This document shows, piece by piece, positions 8,333 through 15,615 of a DNA stretch of 64,000 nt (position 1 is the stretch's first letter; each line of letters starts with the position of its first letter). The notes below the pieces were generated by a model. That model was given only the letters and a program-made list of their open reading frames with translations, was not told the DNA's origin and made no database searches. The position numbers and the translations under genes were made by a program. The stretch comes from Mycobacterium sp. 852002-51971_SCH5477799-a (lineage in GTDB: Bacteria; Actinomycetota; Actinomycetes; Mycobacteriales; Mycobacteriaceae): positions 186,001 to 250,000 of the forward strand of contig NZ_LZIF01000116.1 in assembly GCF_001667145.1 (NCBI RefSeq), in the 5' to 3' direction.

Positions 8333-9637
8333 CTAGCCGGCGTTGACTCTGGCGGGTCCGAGATCGATGGGAAGGTACCTGATTCCGTGCAACAGGGTGC
8401 TGTTGTTAGGAATCGGTTCGCCCGCAAGGGTGAGTTGGGGGAAGCGCTCGAAGAGCGCCTGTAGCCCGATGTTGAGTTCCATGCGAGCGAGCGGCGCGCC
8501 GAGGCAAGCGTGCACGCCGGTGCCAAACCCGATGTGTTCGCGAGCGTTGACACGGGCGATGTCGAATTCGTCGGGGTGTTCGAAGACGGCTGGATCACGA
8601 TTGGCTCCGGCGATGCTGAGGAAGACGGTCGAGCCTGCACGCACGGTCCGGTCGTCGATTTGCAGTGTTCGGGTGGCCACCCGCGCCCCGAATTGAGCTA
8701 CGCCGTTGTAGCGCAACGTCTCTTCGACCGCATTGGGCCAACCCTCGGAATCGGCTTGGAGGCGGGCCAATTGGTCAGGGTGATGGACGAGCGTCACGAC
8801 GGCATTACCGAAAGCATGGGTGGTGGTGATGAATCCGGCACCGAGCAACAGACCCGCGAACATCCTGACTTCAAGGGCCGTCAAATCGCTTTCCCGCAGG
8901 ACCGCAGACAAGATGCTGTCGTCGCCCCCGCTGCGGCGCAGCCGCTGAATATGCGCATCGCTGTAGCGTTCGAATTCGCGCAACGCCGTCAGGGCGGTCT
9001 GGAAATCCTTCCACGACGGCACCGTGGTGGTGAGCAGTTTGGCGCCGGGTTCGGCCAATCGGTGCAGGTAGGGAATTTCGTCGCGGGGGATTCCCAGCAT
9101 CTCGCCGATGACCTGGATAGGGATCTGAGAGCCGTAGCTGGCGATCAAGTCGCAACGACCCTGGCCGTCGAGATCGTCGAGCAGGGCGTTGGCGATCTCG
9201 TTGATGCGGTGACGCAGCCGGTCGATCGCCCGCGGAGTAAACGCCCGCGATACCAGGCGTCGTAGGCGCTCATGCTCGGGCGGATCGATGACCAGCAGAG
9301 ACGGCGGCTCCAGACCATTCAGCACACCGGGATTGGTTTTGTCCAGCGCCCGCGCAGCGACACGAAACGGCGACCGATCGTGGGGCTTCGCCGTCCGGAA
9401 CCTGTTGTCACGCAACACCTCACGCACAATCTGCGCATCAGCGGTAACCCAGCCACCGATCACCGGCGACATACGCCCGCGCTCGCGGATCCGGTCGACT
9501 AGGTGATGCGCGTTATCGGGCTGGTTGTTATCGATCACCAACTGGGCAAAGGGATCGCCGCGACGGGCGAGCAGCTTCAGCGTCGCACGAGCAAGTCCAT
9601 ACCCGAGCAGCCAATGCGACCGGGTTTTGAGGTCCAT
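8333..9637 (-). CDS. Cytochrome P450
   Basis: A 434-residue P450 with the heme-thiolate loop FGTGVHACLGAPLAR (Cys378) and the K-helix E306-x-x-R309. The I-helix reads A267-G-F-I-T-T. Most bacterial P450s have an acidic residue where Ile270 sits, and that acid helps proton delivery to the bound oxygen. It should use ferredoxin and reductase from elsewhere. It is upstream of and codirectional with the ATP-grasp/hydrolase pair, so it may tailor the same product. CYP family and substrate not assigned. Confidence 0.9.
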   Translation of the reverse strand: MDLKTRSHWLLGYGLARATLKLLARRGDPFAQLVIDNNQPDNAHHLVDRIRERGRMSPVIGGWVTADAQIVREVLRDNRFRTAKPHDRSPFRVAARALDKTNPGVLNGLEPPSLLVIDPPEHERLRRLVSRAFTPRAIDRLRHRINEIANALLDDLDGQGRCDLIASYGSQIPIQVIGEMLGIPRDEIPYLHRLAEPGAKLLTTTVPSWKDFQTALTALREFERYSDAHIQRLRRSGGDDSILSAVLRESDLTALEVRMFAGLLLGAGFITTTHAFGNAVVTLVHHPDQLARLQADSEGWPNAVEETLRYNGVAQFGARVATRTLQIDDRTVRAGSTVFLSIAGANRDPAVFEHPDEFDIARVNAREHIGFGTGVHACLGAPLARMELNIGLQALFERFPQLTLAGEPIPNNSTLLHGIRYLPIDLGPARVNAG

Positions 9638-9727
9638 CCCCGCATTGTTCGCCCCTGACGTGCCCGATGGATAGAGGCGCGCGCCGAAGTCGTTGGCACG
9701 GGTAGGGTACGACAGGCGACCGACCGA

Positions 9728-10204
9728 TCAGCTCGCGACCGAGCGCTCTAGCTCGGCCAGCGACGCGACGAGGTAATCCTCGCCGAAGATGGGCATCTCG
9801 CCGACTCGATCACGGAAGGCCTGCGGCGTGCCGCTCCAGTCGTAGGTGAGGGTGACGTCGGTGCGGTCGCCTTTCGGGGCAAGGTCGTAACGCCAGAACC
9901 AGCCGCCCGCAGAGTGGTTGCCCGTGTCGTCGAGCACCCCCGGCATCCAGCCGATGGCGCGGTCCGGCTCGAACACGTTGACCAGGTTGTGCGTGATGTA
10001 GTCCCCGCCCGCTTGAGTCAGGTACATGTTCATCGCGAAGATCTGTCCCGCGCCGGTGATCGGCACGGTGTCCACCGAGTCGCGGACCCAATCGGTGGGG
10101 TCGGTGTTCCTGTGGCGGGATGGGTCGGCGAGGACGGCGAAAATCTCGGCCGGGGTGGCGGCGATGGTGCGAGTGATGACGTAGCGTTCGGCGTCGGCGC
10201 TCAT
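9728..10204 (-). CDS. SRPBCC (START/Bet v1-like) family protein
   Basis: A 158-residue single-domain protein. The N-terminus YVITRTIAATPAEIFAVLADPSRH is the usual SRPBCC opening, followed by a DWVRDSVDTV strand and a C-terminal helix. Such proteins hold hydrophobic ligands in a helix-grip cavity. Its ATG overlaps the stop of the DUF899 gene (ATGA at 10201-10204), so the two proteins are probably made together. Ligand unknown. Confidence 0.8.
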   Translation of the reverse strand: MSADAERYVITRTIAATPAEIFAVLADPSRHRNTDPTDWVRDSVDTVPITGAGQIFAMNMYLTQAGGDYITHNLVNVFEPDRAIGWMPGVLDDTGNHSAGGWFWRYDLAPKGDRTDVTLTYDWSGTPQAFRDRVGEMPIFGEDYLVASLAELERSVAS

Positions 10205-10908
10205 GGGTTGTCCTCGTTCGTGGTGGGTCCGTAGGCCGCCGCAATAGCGGGGGAGTCGAGCCACCCCGAGTAGGTGGGCCGCGAGGGCCAGCCTTCTGGC
10301 GAATCGAGCCACTCCTCTTGGCGACCCCACGGCAGGATGTCGATCAACCCGAACGAGTGACTGAGTTGCTCGGTGCCCCGCCCGTTCGTATGCCACGTGC
10401 GGTAAACCGTCTCGCCGTCGCGCAGGAACACGTTCACACCGAAACCACCGCCCGGCGGCGCGTCCATGTCGGCGGCGAACGTGCTCTGCGATGACGAATA
10501 CCAGTCCATGCGATTGCCGACCTTGTGCTTGTAGGCGAGCGCTTCCTCGATCGGTCCGTTGGTGACGATGACGAACCGGGCATCGTAGTTGTCGAGGAAC
10601 TCGAGTCGGGTGAATTGCGAGGTAAAGCCCGTGCAACCGCCGCACTGCCACTCGGCGCCGTCGGACCACATGTGGTGGTAGACGATCAGCTGCGATCGGC
10701 CGTCGAAGACGTCGGCCAGGCGGATTGCACCGTCGGCGCCGACCAGGGTGTAGTCAGCCAATTCGACCATCGGCAACCGCCGCCGCTGGGCGGCGATCGC
10801 ATCCAGTTCGCGGGTGGCGGCCTTCTCACGCTTGCGTAATTCGTCCAGTGCTGCCCGCCAGGTTTGGTGGTCGACGACCGGCGGCAAGGCCGTGATTTGG
10901 GAGGACAT
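10201..10908 (-). CDS. DUF899 thioredoxin-like protein
   Basis: A 235-residue protein of the DUF899 family, which has a thioredoxin-like fold. Visible marks are the N-terminal HQTWRAALDELRKREK helix, the strand LIVYHHMW, the cysteine pair in QCGGCTGFTSQF, and the late VYRTWHTNGRG segment. The CxxC suggests redox chemistry but activity is not established for the family. It is first in a two-gene operon with the SRPBCC gene. The 256 bp upstream (10909-11164) hold no other gene. Confidence 0.8.
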   Translation of the reverse strand: MSSQITALPPVVDHQTWRAALDELRKREKAATRELDAIAAQRRRLPMVELADYTLVGADGAIRLADVFDGRSQLIVYHHMWSDGAEWQCGGCTGFTSQFTRLEFLDNYDARFVIVTNGPIEEALAYKHKVGNRMDWYSSSQSTFAADMDAPPGGGFGVNVFLRDGETVYRTWHTNGRGTEQLSHSFGLIDILPWGRQEEWLDSPEGWPSRPTYSGWLDSPAIAAAYGPTTNEDNP

Positions 10909-11164
10909 CGCTTTACCTTCGCTCTCGGTTTGACCGTTTCAAAGGTCTGACTGGTGGACCGCCCGAAATTCATCGGCAGCTTGTCGAACGCGTGCGCAGG
11001 CCAACGAATGCCGTCCACCGGCCGGCTGACCCGCGCACGGCTCCCCGGTTAGGGGACGGGTGCGTCAGTCTTGGCGGATAGCCGGAAACCGGGGGAGACG
11101 ACGCAGTTCGAGGGCCGGGTCGTCGGGCAACGACCATGCGACTTAGAAGGCTAAAATCCGCTTC

Positions 11165-11413
11165 ATGACTGCGCTGCTGATCGCCAAAGCATTATTGCTG
11201 GGCTTTCTCATCGTGGCCTGCGGCGCCCTGATTGTGACTTACGTTCGCAGGCGCCGCGCCGGCGTGCAGCCCTGGGAAAACCCTTACGCCTCACCATATC
11301 TCGACATGTATCGAGGGGGACTGCCGCCGGTACCGCCGCCGCCCGCAACGGCCTACGAGCGGCCTGCCGACGGCGAGCCTCCCGCGCACGATCCCGGTAG
11401 CGTTGACGCCTAG
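11165..11413 (+). CDS. Small single-pass membrane protein
   Basis: An 82-residue protein. Residues 4-27 form one hydrophobic helix (LLIAKALLLGFLIVACGALIV), followed by basic YVRRRR, which places the tail in the cytosol. The tail is proline-rich with tyrosines (NPYASPYLDMYRGGLPPVPPPP). No family recognised. Its 3' end overlaps by four bases the 3' end of the convergent lipoprotein gene. Confidence 0.6.
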   Translation: MTALLIAKALLLGFLIVACGALIVTYVRRRRAGVQPWENPYASPYLDMYRGGLPPVPPPPATAYERPADGEPPAHDPGSVDA

Positions 11414-11859
11414 CCCCAGTAGGCGAAGCTACATGTGGGCCGCGGTTCACTCTTCAAGGCCACTAGTTTGTCGCCATCCATGATTATCGTGCAGGTGAGC
11501 GCGGCGTCCCCACCGTCGGCGCTAACCTGCGACTGCACCTCGTTGTAGACGGAGTACTGCTTTTCCCACGGCAGTGGCACATTGGACTCGGTCTGCTCCG
11601 GGCCTCCGTTGATCCGGTAATGAATGGTCACCGGGGCGCTACCGCCACTTACCTTCATGACCGCCGTGCCGACCGGCTGACCGGTGGGCGCCGCCGAGGT
11701 CGACGCCGGCGATGACGACGTCGCGATCTGCGAGGTGGTGCCCCCAGTAGTGTGTACCGCTTGACCGGTCGTGCTCTTGGTGCATGCCGTCGGGGCGGCG
11801 CCGGTCAAAACGATGCTGGCGATCAACCCGGCGGCACGACAATACGAACGCATTTCCAA
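11410..11859 (-). CDS. Lipoprotein with an MmpS-like C-terminal domain
   Basis: A 149-residue precursor with a lipobox ending at Cys26 (GAAPTAC). A Ser/Thr-rich linker follows, then a beta domain with VPLPWEKQYSV, QVSADGGDAALTCTIIMDG and a final cysteine. These resemble the extracellular domain of MmpS proteins. It is probably anchored to the outer face of the plasma membrane. No MmpL neighbour is present, so any transport partner would be elsewhere. A second ATG at 11853 is also possible. Confidence 0.65.
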   Translation of the reverse strand: MEMRSYCRAAGLIASIVLTGAAPTACTKSTTGQAVHTTGGTTSQIATSSSPASTSAAPTGQPVGTAVMKVSGGSAPVTIHYRINGGPEQTESNVPLPWEKQYSVYNEVQSQVSADGGDAALTCTIIMDGDKLVALKSEPRPTCSFAYWG

Positions 11860-11904
11860 AGCCTACGATGACCGGCGCCGGACTCGCGTTGGAAACGACG
11901 CCCG

Positions 11905-12615
11905 CTACACCCGTTGCGCAGCGAAATCCGCGCCCTGGTCAACCATGCCGTTCGCCGCGTACAGAGTGTGCGCGATGCTGGGCGGCCCCGGGGGTGCGCC
12001 GTCACAGATGTTGTCATCGGGGGCGCACAACTGATCGGTCTTGCTTGCGTAGAGGGGACCGATCGTGATGGGCGGCGCGCCGCCACCGCGCAGGAACTCA
12101 TTGGAAGGTGTTCCGAATAGGACGACTGCGGCCACATGATCAGCTACCGACCGCGGCAGCGGTTGCGGCACGTACGACGCGAATTCCTGTGGCACTTCTT
12201 TCGGCACGGCAGCCGAAGTGACGAAACCGGCCACGGCGGCGCCTTGGGAATACCCGCCAAGCACCACTTTGGTGTTTGGGCAGTTCGACGCCGTCGACTC
12301 GATATGCGTGCCGGCGTCCCTGATCCCGTCCACAACGGTTCTGGCGAAGGCGAGGCCGCCGTTGAAGTCACTACTCGCCTCGTAATTGACCGGATAGACC
12401 CCCAGCGACTTGCTGCCCACCCGCGATCTGAGCGCATCGACGAACGCCTGCCCAATCCCGCCGACCCCAGGCGGCTCTCCGGTACCGCGGGCAAACACCA
12501 CTTCGACGTCGGGACATGGCTCGGCGGAAGCCGCCGGGACGGGTGCGCAAATTATCCCCGCCCAGGCTGTTACTACCGCAGTAGCGAGAAACAAGATGGA
12601 CCGTAGCGAGCTCAT
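11905..12615 (-). CDS. Secreted cutinase-family serine esterase (CFP21/Cut-like)
   Basis: A 236-residue precursor. The inner ATG is chosen because a signal peptide starts there (SSLRSILFLATAVV, cleavage near ASA-EP). The mature enzyme has VEVVFARGTGEPPG, the nucleophile GYSQG (Ser123), an aspartate in the DQLCAPDDNICDG loop and the histidine in PSIAHTLY. It also has the conserved cysteines near both ends. The family hydrolyses lipids and esters outside the cell. A reading from 12666 would add 17 residues before the signal peptide. Confidence 0.9.
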   Translation of the reverse strand: MSSLRSILFLATAVVTAWAGIICAPVPAASAEPCPDVEVVFARGTGEPPGVGGIGQAFVDALRSRVGSKSLGVYPVNYEASSDFNGGLAFARTVVDGIRDAGTHIESTASNCPNTKVVLGGYSQGAAVAGFVTSAAVPKEVPQEFASYVPQPLPRSVADHVAAVVLFGTPSNEFLRGGGAPPITIGPLYASKTDQLCAPDDNICDGAPPGPPSIAHTLYAANGMVDQGADFAAQRV

Positions 12616-12763
12616 GCCTGCGAATGCCCAGACGCCTGTCCGCCGAAACGCGGGACCGCCCGGCACCGCGGACTGAATCCATTTGAGTTGACGCGATTAA
12701 TTTCGCCATGGCTTCCAGTCTGTATCCCCAACGCGCCATCGACCGCACTCGAGGAGATCATCA

Positions 12764-13345
12764 ATGACTGCCACCTATACCTTCGACGTCTTTTCCAGCC
12801 TCGACGGCTTCGGCGGTGTCAGCGGCGGCGACTGGGGCGGTTACTGGGGCAAGCAAGGCCCCGAACTGCTCGACCACCGCCTCGCGTTGTATGGCGAGAA
12901 CCAGCGAATGATATTCGGCGCCAACACATATCGACTCTTCGCGCAAATGCTGGCGGAGAGCTCCGAGGATTCCGACGTGCGCGACCCGTGGGTCACGCGA
13001 ATGAGGCACCTACCGGCGACGGTGGTAACCACCACCCTGGAAGGACCTTTGGACTGGCCTGACGCGACCGTTGTGAGCGGCGACGCCGTCGATGTCGTCG
13101 CCCGACTCAAGGAGGAGTCCGAGGTGCCGTTGCGATCGCACGGCAGCCTGTCGATGAACCGTGCGCTGATGGCCGCCGGTTTGGTCGACCGCGTCCAGGT
13201 GACGCTCTTTCCCGTGATCACCGGTCAGACCGGTGATGCTCCAATCTTTCGGGGTGCGGCCGATTTCGACCTCGAGTTGATCGAGAGTCGCACGCTGGAC
13301 GGCCATATCCAAGAACTCATCTACCGTCCCAGCCTGCACCCCTGA
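12764..13345 (+). CDS. Dihydrofolate reductase / RibD C-terminal family protein
   Basis: A 193-residue protein. It shows the family opening TYTFDVFSSLDGFGG, MIFGANTYRLF in the middle, a strand pair around VPLRSHGSLSMNRALMAAGLVD, and FPVITGQTG near the end. Members use NADPH to reduce varied substrates; true folate or riboflavin enzymes are encoded elsewhere in mycobacteria, so substrate is open. GAGGAG precedes the ATG region. It is divergent from the cutinase gene. Confidence 0.82.
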   Translation: MTATYTFDVFSSLDGFGGVSGGDWGGYWGKQGPELLDHRLALYGENQRMIFGANTYRLFAQMLAESSEDSDVRDPWVTRMRHLPATVVTTTLEGPLDWPDATVVSGDAVDVVARLKEESEVPLRSHGSLSMNRALMAAGLVDRVQVTLFPVITGQTGDAPIFRGAADFDLELIESRTLDGHIQELIYRPSLHP

Positions 13346-13512
13346 GCCCGTCCATTCACGTCAACCGCCCGAGTATCGGCACTGCACGGGGGTAAGGCGC
13401 GCCTTCGGTGCAGTTCTTCTACGAGTGCACTGGCGTCGAGCCTGGCGTCACGTATCGACCAGACATCCCGTCTAGCGATCAAGGAAGCACATGATCTCGT
13501 CGGAAGGGCGGC

Positions 13513-14310
13513 ATGATGAATCGCTGGAATACGCTGGCGCGGCTGTACCTGGTCGCGCTGACGTCGGGTGTGGGGGTGGCCACCGCGGGGATCGGGGTCT
13601 GGTGCCTGATCGACCCGCTTTCATTCGCCGATGCTGTCGGATTCGGCGCGCACCGGCACTTCTTGCATGACGTCGGTGCGTTCCAGCTAGGTCTCGGCGT
13701 CATCTTGCTGCTCGCACTCGTCTGGGCCGATGCGTTGGCCACCGCGTTGGCCGGCTTCATTGTGGCCAACACCGTGCACACGGTGAACCACATTGTGGAC
13801 CTCGACGAGGGGGGTTCGGCCTCGCAAGCGTGGATCCTCGGAGCGGTCTCGGTTGCGCTCGCACTGGCGTTCGTGCTGCGGTTACGCCAACTCGGCTATG
13901 TTGTGGGCACCGTTGGCACGGCAACCACTTCGGCGTTGACGCCGTTCGTGCGGCAGAAGACCATCAGCCTCACCACCTTTCGAAAGGATGGGAGGCCAGG
14001 TTCTAGCCCCGTCAGCATCGTGGTGGACGGAGACCGAGCCTACTTTCGGAGTTTCGAGCGGGCGGTCAAAGTGCGCCGAATGCGGCGTAACCCCATGGTC
14101 GAATTCTGCCCAGCCACGGCATTGGGCAAGCCGACGGGATCAACGCAATCCGGTAGCGTGCGCCTGTTGGAGGGGGCCGAATATCTGACGGCGGGACGTC
14201 TGCTGCGGCAGAAGTATCCCTTTTTGCATGGCGTGGTGGTGCCGTCGGCACACCGGCTCATGCGATCCAAGTTCGGCCGCACAGTACACGCGGAGTTGAC
14301 TCCGCAGTGA
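13513..14310 (+). CDS. Membrane domain fused to PPOX-class (F420/flavin-type) oxidoreductase domain
   Basis: A 265-residue two-domain protein. Residues 1-130 hold four hydrophobic segments and look like a DUF4345-type membrane domain (LARLYLVALTSGVG, FHDVG-like loop, HTVNHIVD). Residues 150-265 form a split-barrel PPOX domain: KTISLTTFRKDGRPGSSPVSIVVDGD, the FERAVKVRRMRRNP turn, and a final FGRTVHAELTP. Stand-alone versions reduce substrates with F420H2 or flavin. The fusion would hold the active domain at the inner membrane face. Confidence 0.75.
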   Translation: MMNRWNTLARLYLVALTSGVGVATAGIGVWCLIDPLSFADAVGFGAHRHFLHDVGAFQLGLGVILLLALVWADALATALAGFIVANTVHTVNHIVDLDEGGSASQAWILGAVSVALALAFVLRLRQLGYVVGTVGTATTSALTPFVRQKTISLTTFRKDGRPGSSPVSIVVDGDRAYFRSFERAVKVRRMRRNPMVEFCPATALGKPTGSTQSGSVRLLEGAEYLTAGRLLRQKYPFLHGVVVPSAHRLMRSKFGRTVHAELTPQ

Positions 14311-14556
14311 AACGCCCGCGCCAAATCCTGATCGGATGCTGGCTGCATCGGCGACCCACCGGTCCAACTTGAGGAACCCGATCAACCGGTGGTCCGTACT
14401 CACGTGCTCTGGCTCGCCGTCTACAACCGGGTTGTAAGTTCGTTCAAGCTACGAAGATCGCGACCGCCCGACGCCACTCAAGTGGTTCGGTTTAGTCCGG
14501 GCCGGGCGAGGAGGTCAGCCGCAACCTGACCCACACCACAAAGACGCGAGGAAGCC

Positions 14557-15165
14557 ATGAAAACGATCGCAAACCGCCACGCGGCAGTCGCCGGCTTGGC
14601 CGCCGTCGCGCTGATCAGTATGAGCTGCAGCAACAGCAAGAGTGTCGACGCCTCGGCATCGCCTCATGTGGGGGCGAACGCCACCTCCACGTCGACAGCC
14701 CCGGCGCCGCCCACCGAGGTGAAGCTCATCGGGGATAGAGACGTCGAGGTGACTCTGACCGGCCCGATCGCTGCCAAATACTCGTCGGCAACTGAGAATC
14801 AGAGACAGGCTCTCGGCAAGCCGCTCACGGGTGACCGCAACGCGGGAAAGCGGGAGAGCGGCGTGGTATTCCAACAATTCCAGGGCGGCGCGATAACCGC
14901 CAAGAACGACCAGGCCGGCACGCCCGCATATATCACCCTGGGCAAGATCCGGGAGGCCTGGAACATCCCACGCGACCCGGACGGCACGCCCGCGGTCACC
15001 GGAACTAACGGTTCGGCAGGTCCGCTGGGCTTACCCATCAGCGACGAGAACGCCGTCGGCGATTCGCTCGTGTCGAACTTCGAGCACGGCAAGATCGAGT
15101 ACAACACGAAGACCGGCCAGGTCGAGGTGACGGTGGACGGCAAGGTTGTCCCATCCGGGCTGTAG
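14557..15165 (+). CDS. LGFP-repeat lipoprotein
   Basis: A 202-residue precursor with a lipobox at Cys24 (ISMSC). A Ser/Thr/Pro-rich linker is followed by LGFP-type repeats: ALGKPLTGD with GVVFQQFQGGAIT, and PLGLPISDENAV with SNFEHGKIEYN. LGFP repeats occur in mycobacterial and corynebacterial cell-envelope proteins and are thought to contact the wall. GAGGAAGCC lies just before the ATG. The 246 bp upstream contain no gene. Confidence 0.8.
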   Translation: MKTIANRHAAVAGLAAVALISMSCSNSKSVDASASPHVGANATSTSTAPAPPTEVKLIGDRDVEVTLTGPIAAKYSSATENQRQALGKPLTGDRNAGKRESGVVFQQFQGGAITAKNDQAGTPAYITLGKIREAWNIPRDPDGTPAVTGTNGSAGPLGLPISDENAVGDSLVSNFEHGKIEYNTKTGQVEVTVDGKVVPSGL

Positions 15166-15615
15166 CCGAATCAGGCGTTCATCAACTGCAAATCGTTGAC
15201 TTGATGCGCGATACGATCGCGCAGGTACTTGAGCGTCTTCGCGAACGGTCATAAGTCCCCAACGGGGGAACGTGTACGGCCAGGCGGTCCGTTGCTTGGA
15301 TATCGCCGAGGGGGCCGGCTCCAAAGGTGATTCCACACTAGGTTGTGGGGAGCACGGCGGATTTCGGCTTCCACGCGAAAGGGTCGGATTGCGACCCCAA
15401 ACTCGGCGCACTGTCTTAGCCTGTTTACAGGACAATCGTGCCTGTGACGACCGACTTGCGTCCCCAACGCACATGGCGGGGTGGCCGCGACGCGCGCCTG
15501 TAAGCAGAAGGATGCGAGGAATATGGGTGTCGAGCGGCTACAACGACAGCCGTTGTTGCGACCTACCTCTGCCCGTGCGGCCCTATCCGTCTAACAGCCG
15601 GACCGAGGACTCGAT
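15166..15615. other. 450-bp gap before the LAL regulator
   Basis: No complete gene is seen. On the minus strand a 25-codon stretch just after a stop (stop near 15176) has protein-like composition but no start, so it may be a gene remnant. The rest probably carries the promoter of the large LuxR-type gene. Open frames that run into that gene lack a start context. Confidence 0.35.

Noticed and set aside
15031..15474. Minus-strand frame crossing the LGFP lipoprotein and the gap after it
   Set aside because: It is antisense to the lipoprotein; only the short start-less piece near 15176-15250 looks slightly protein-like, too little to call.
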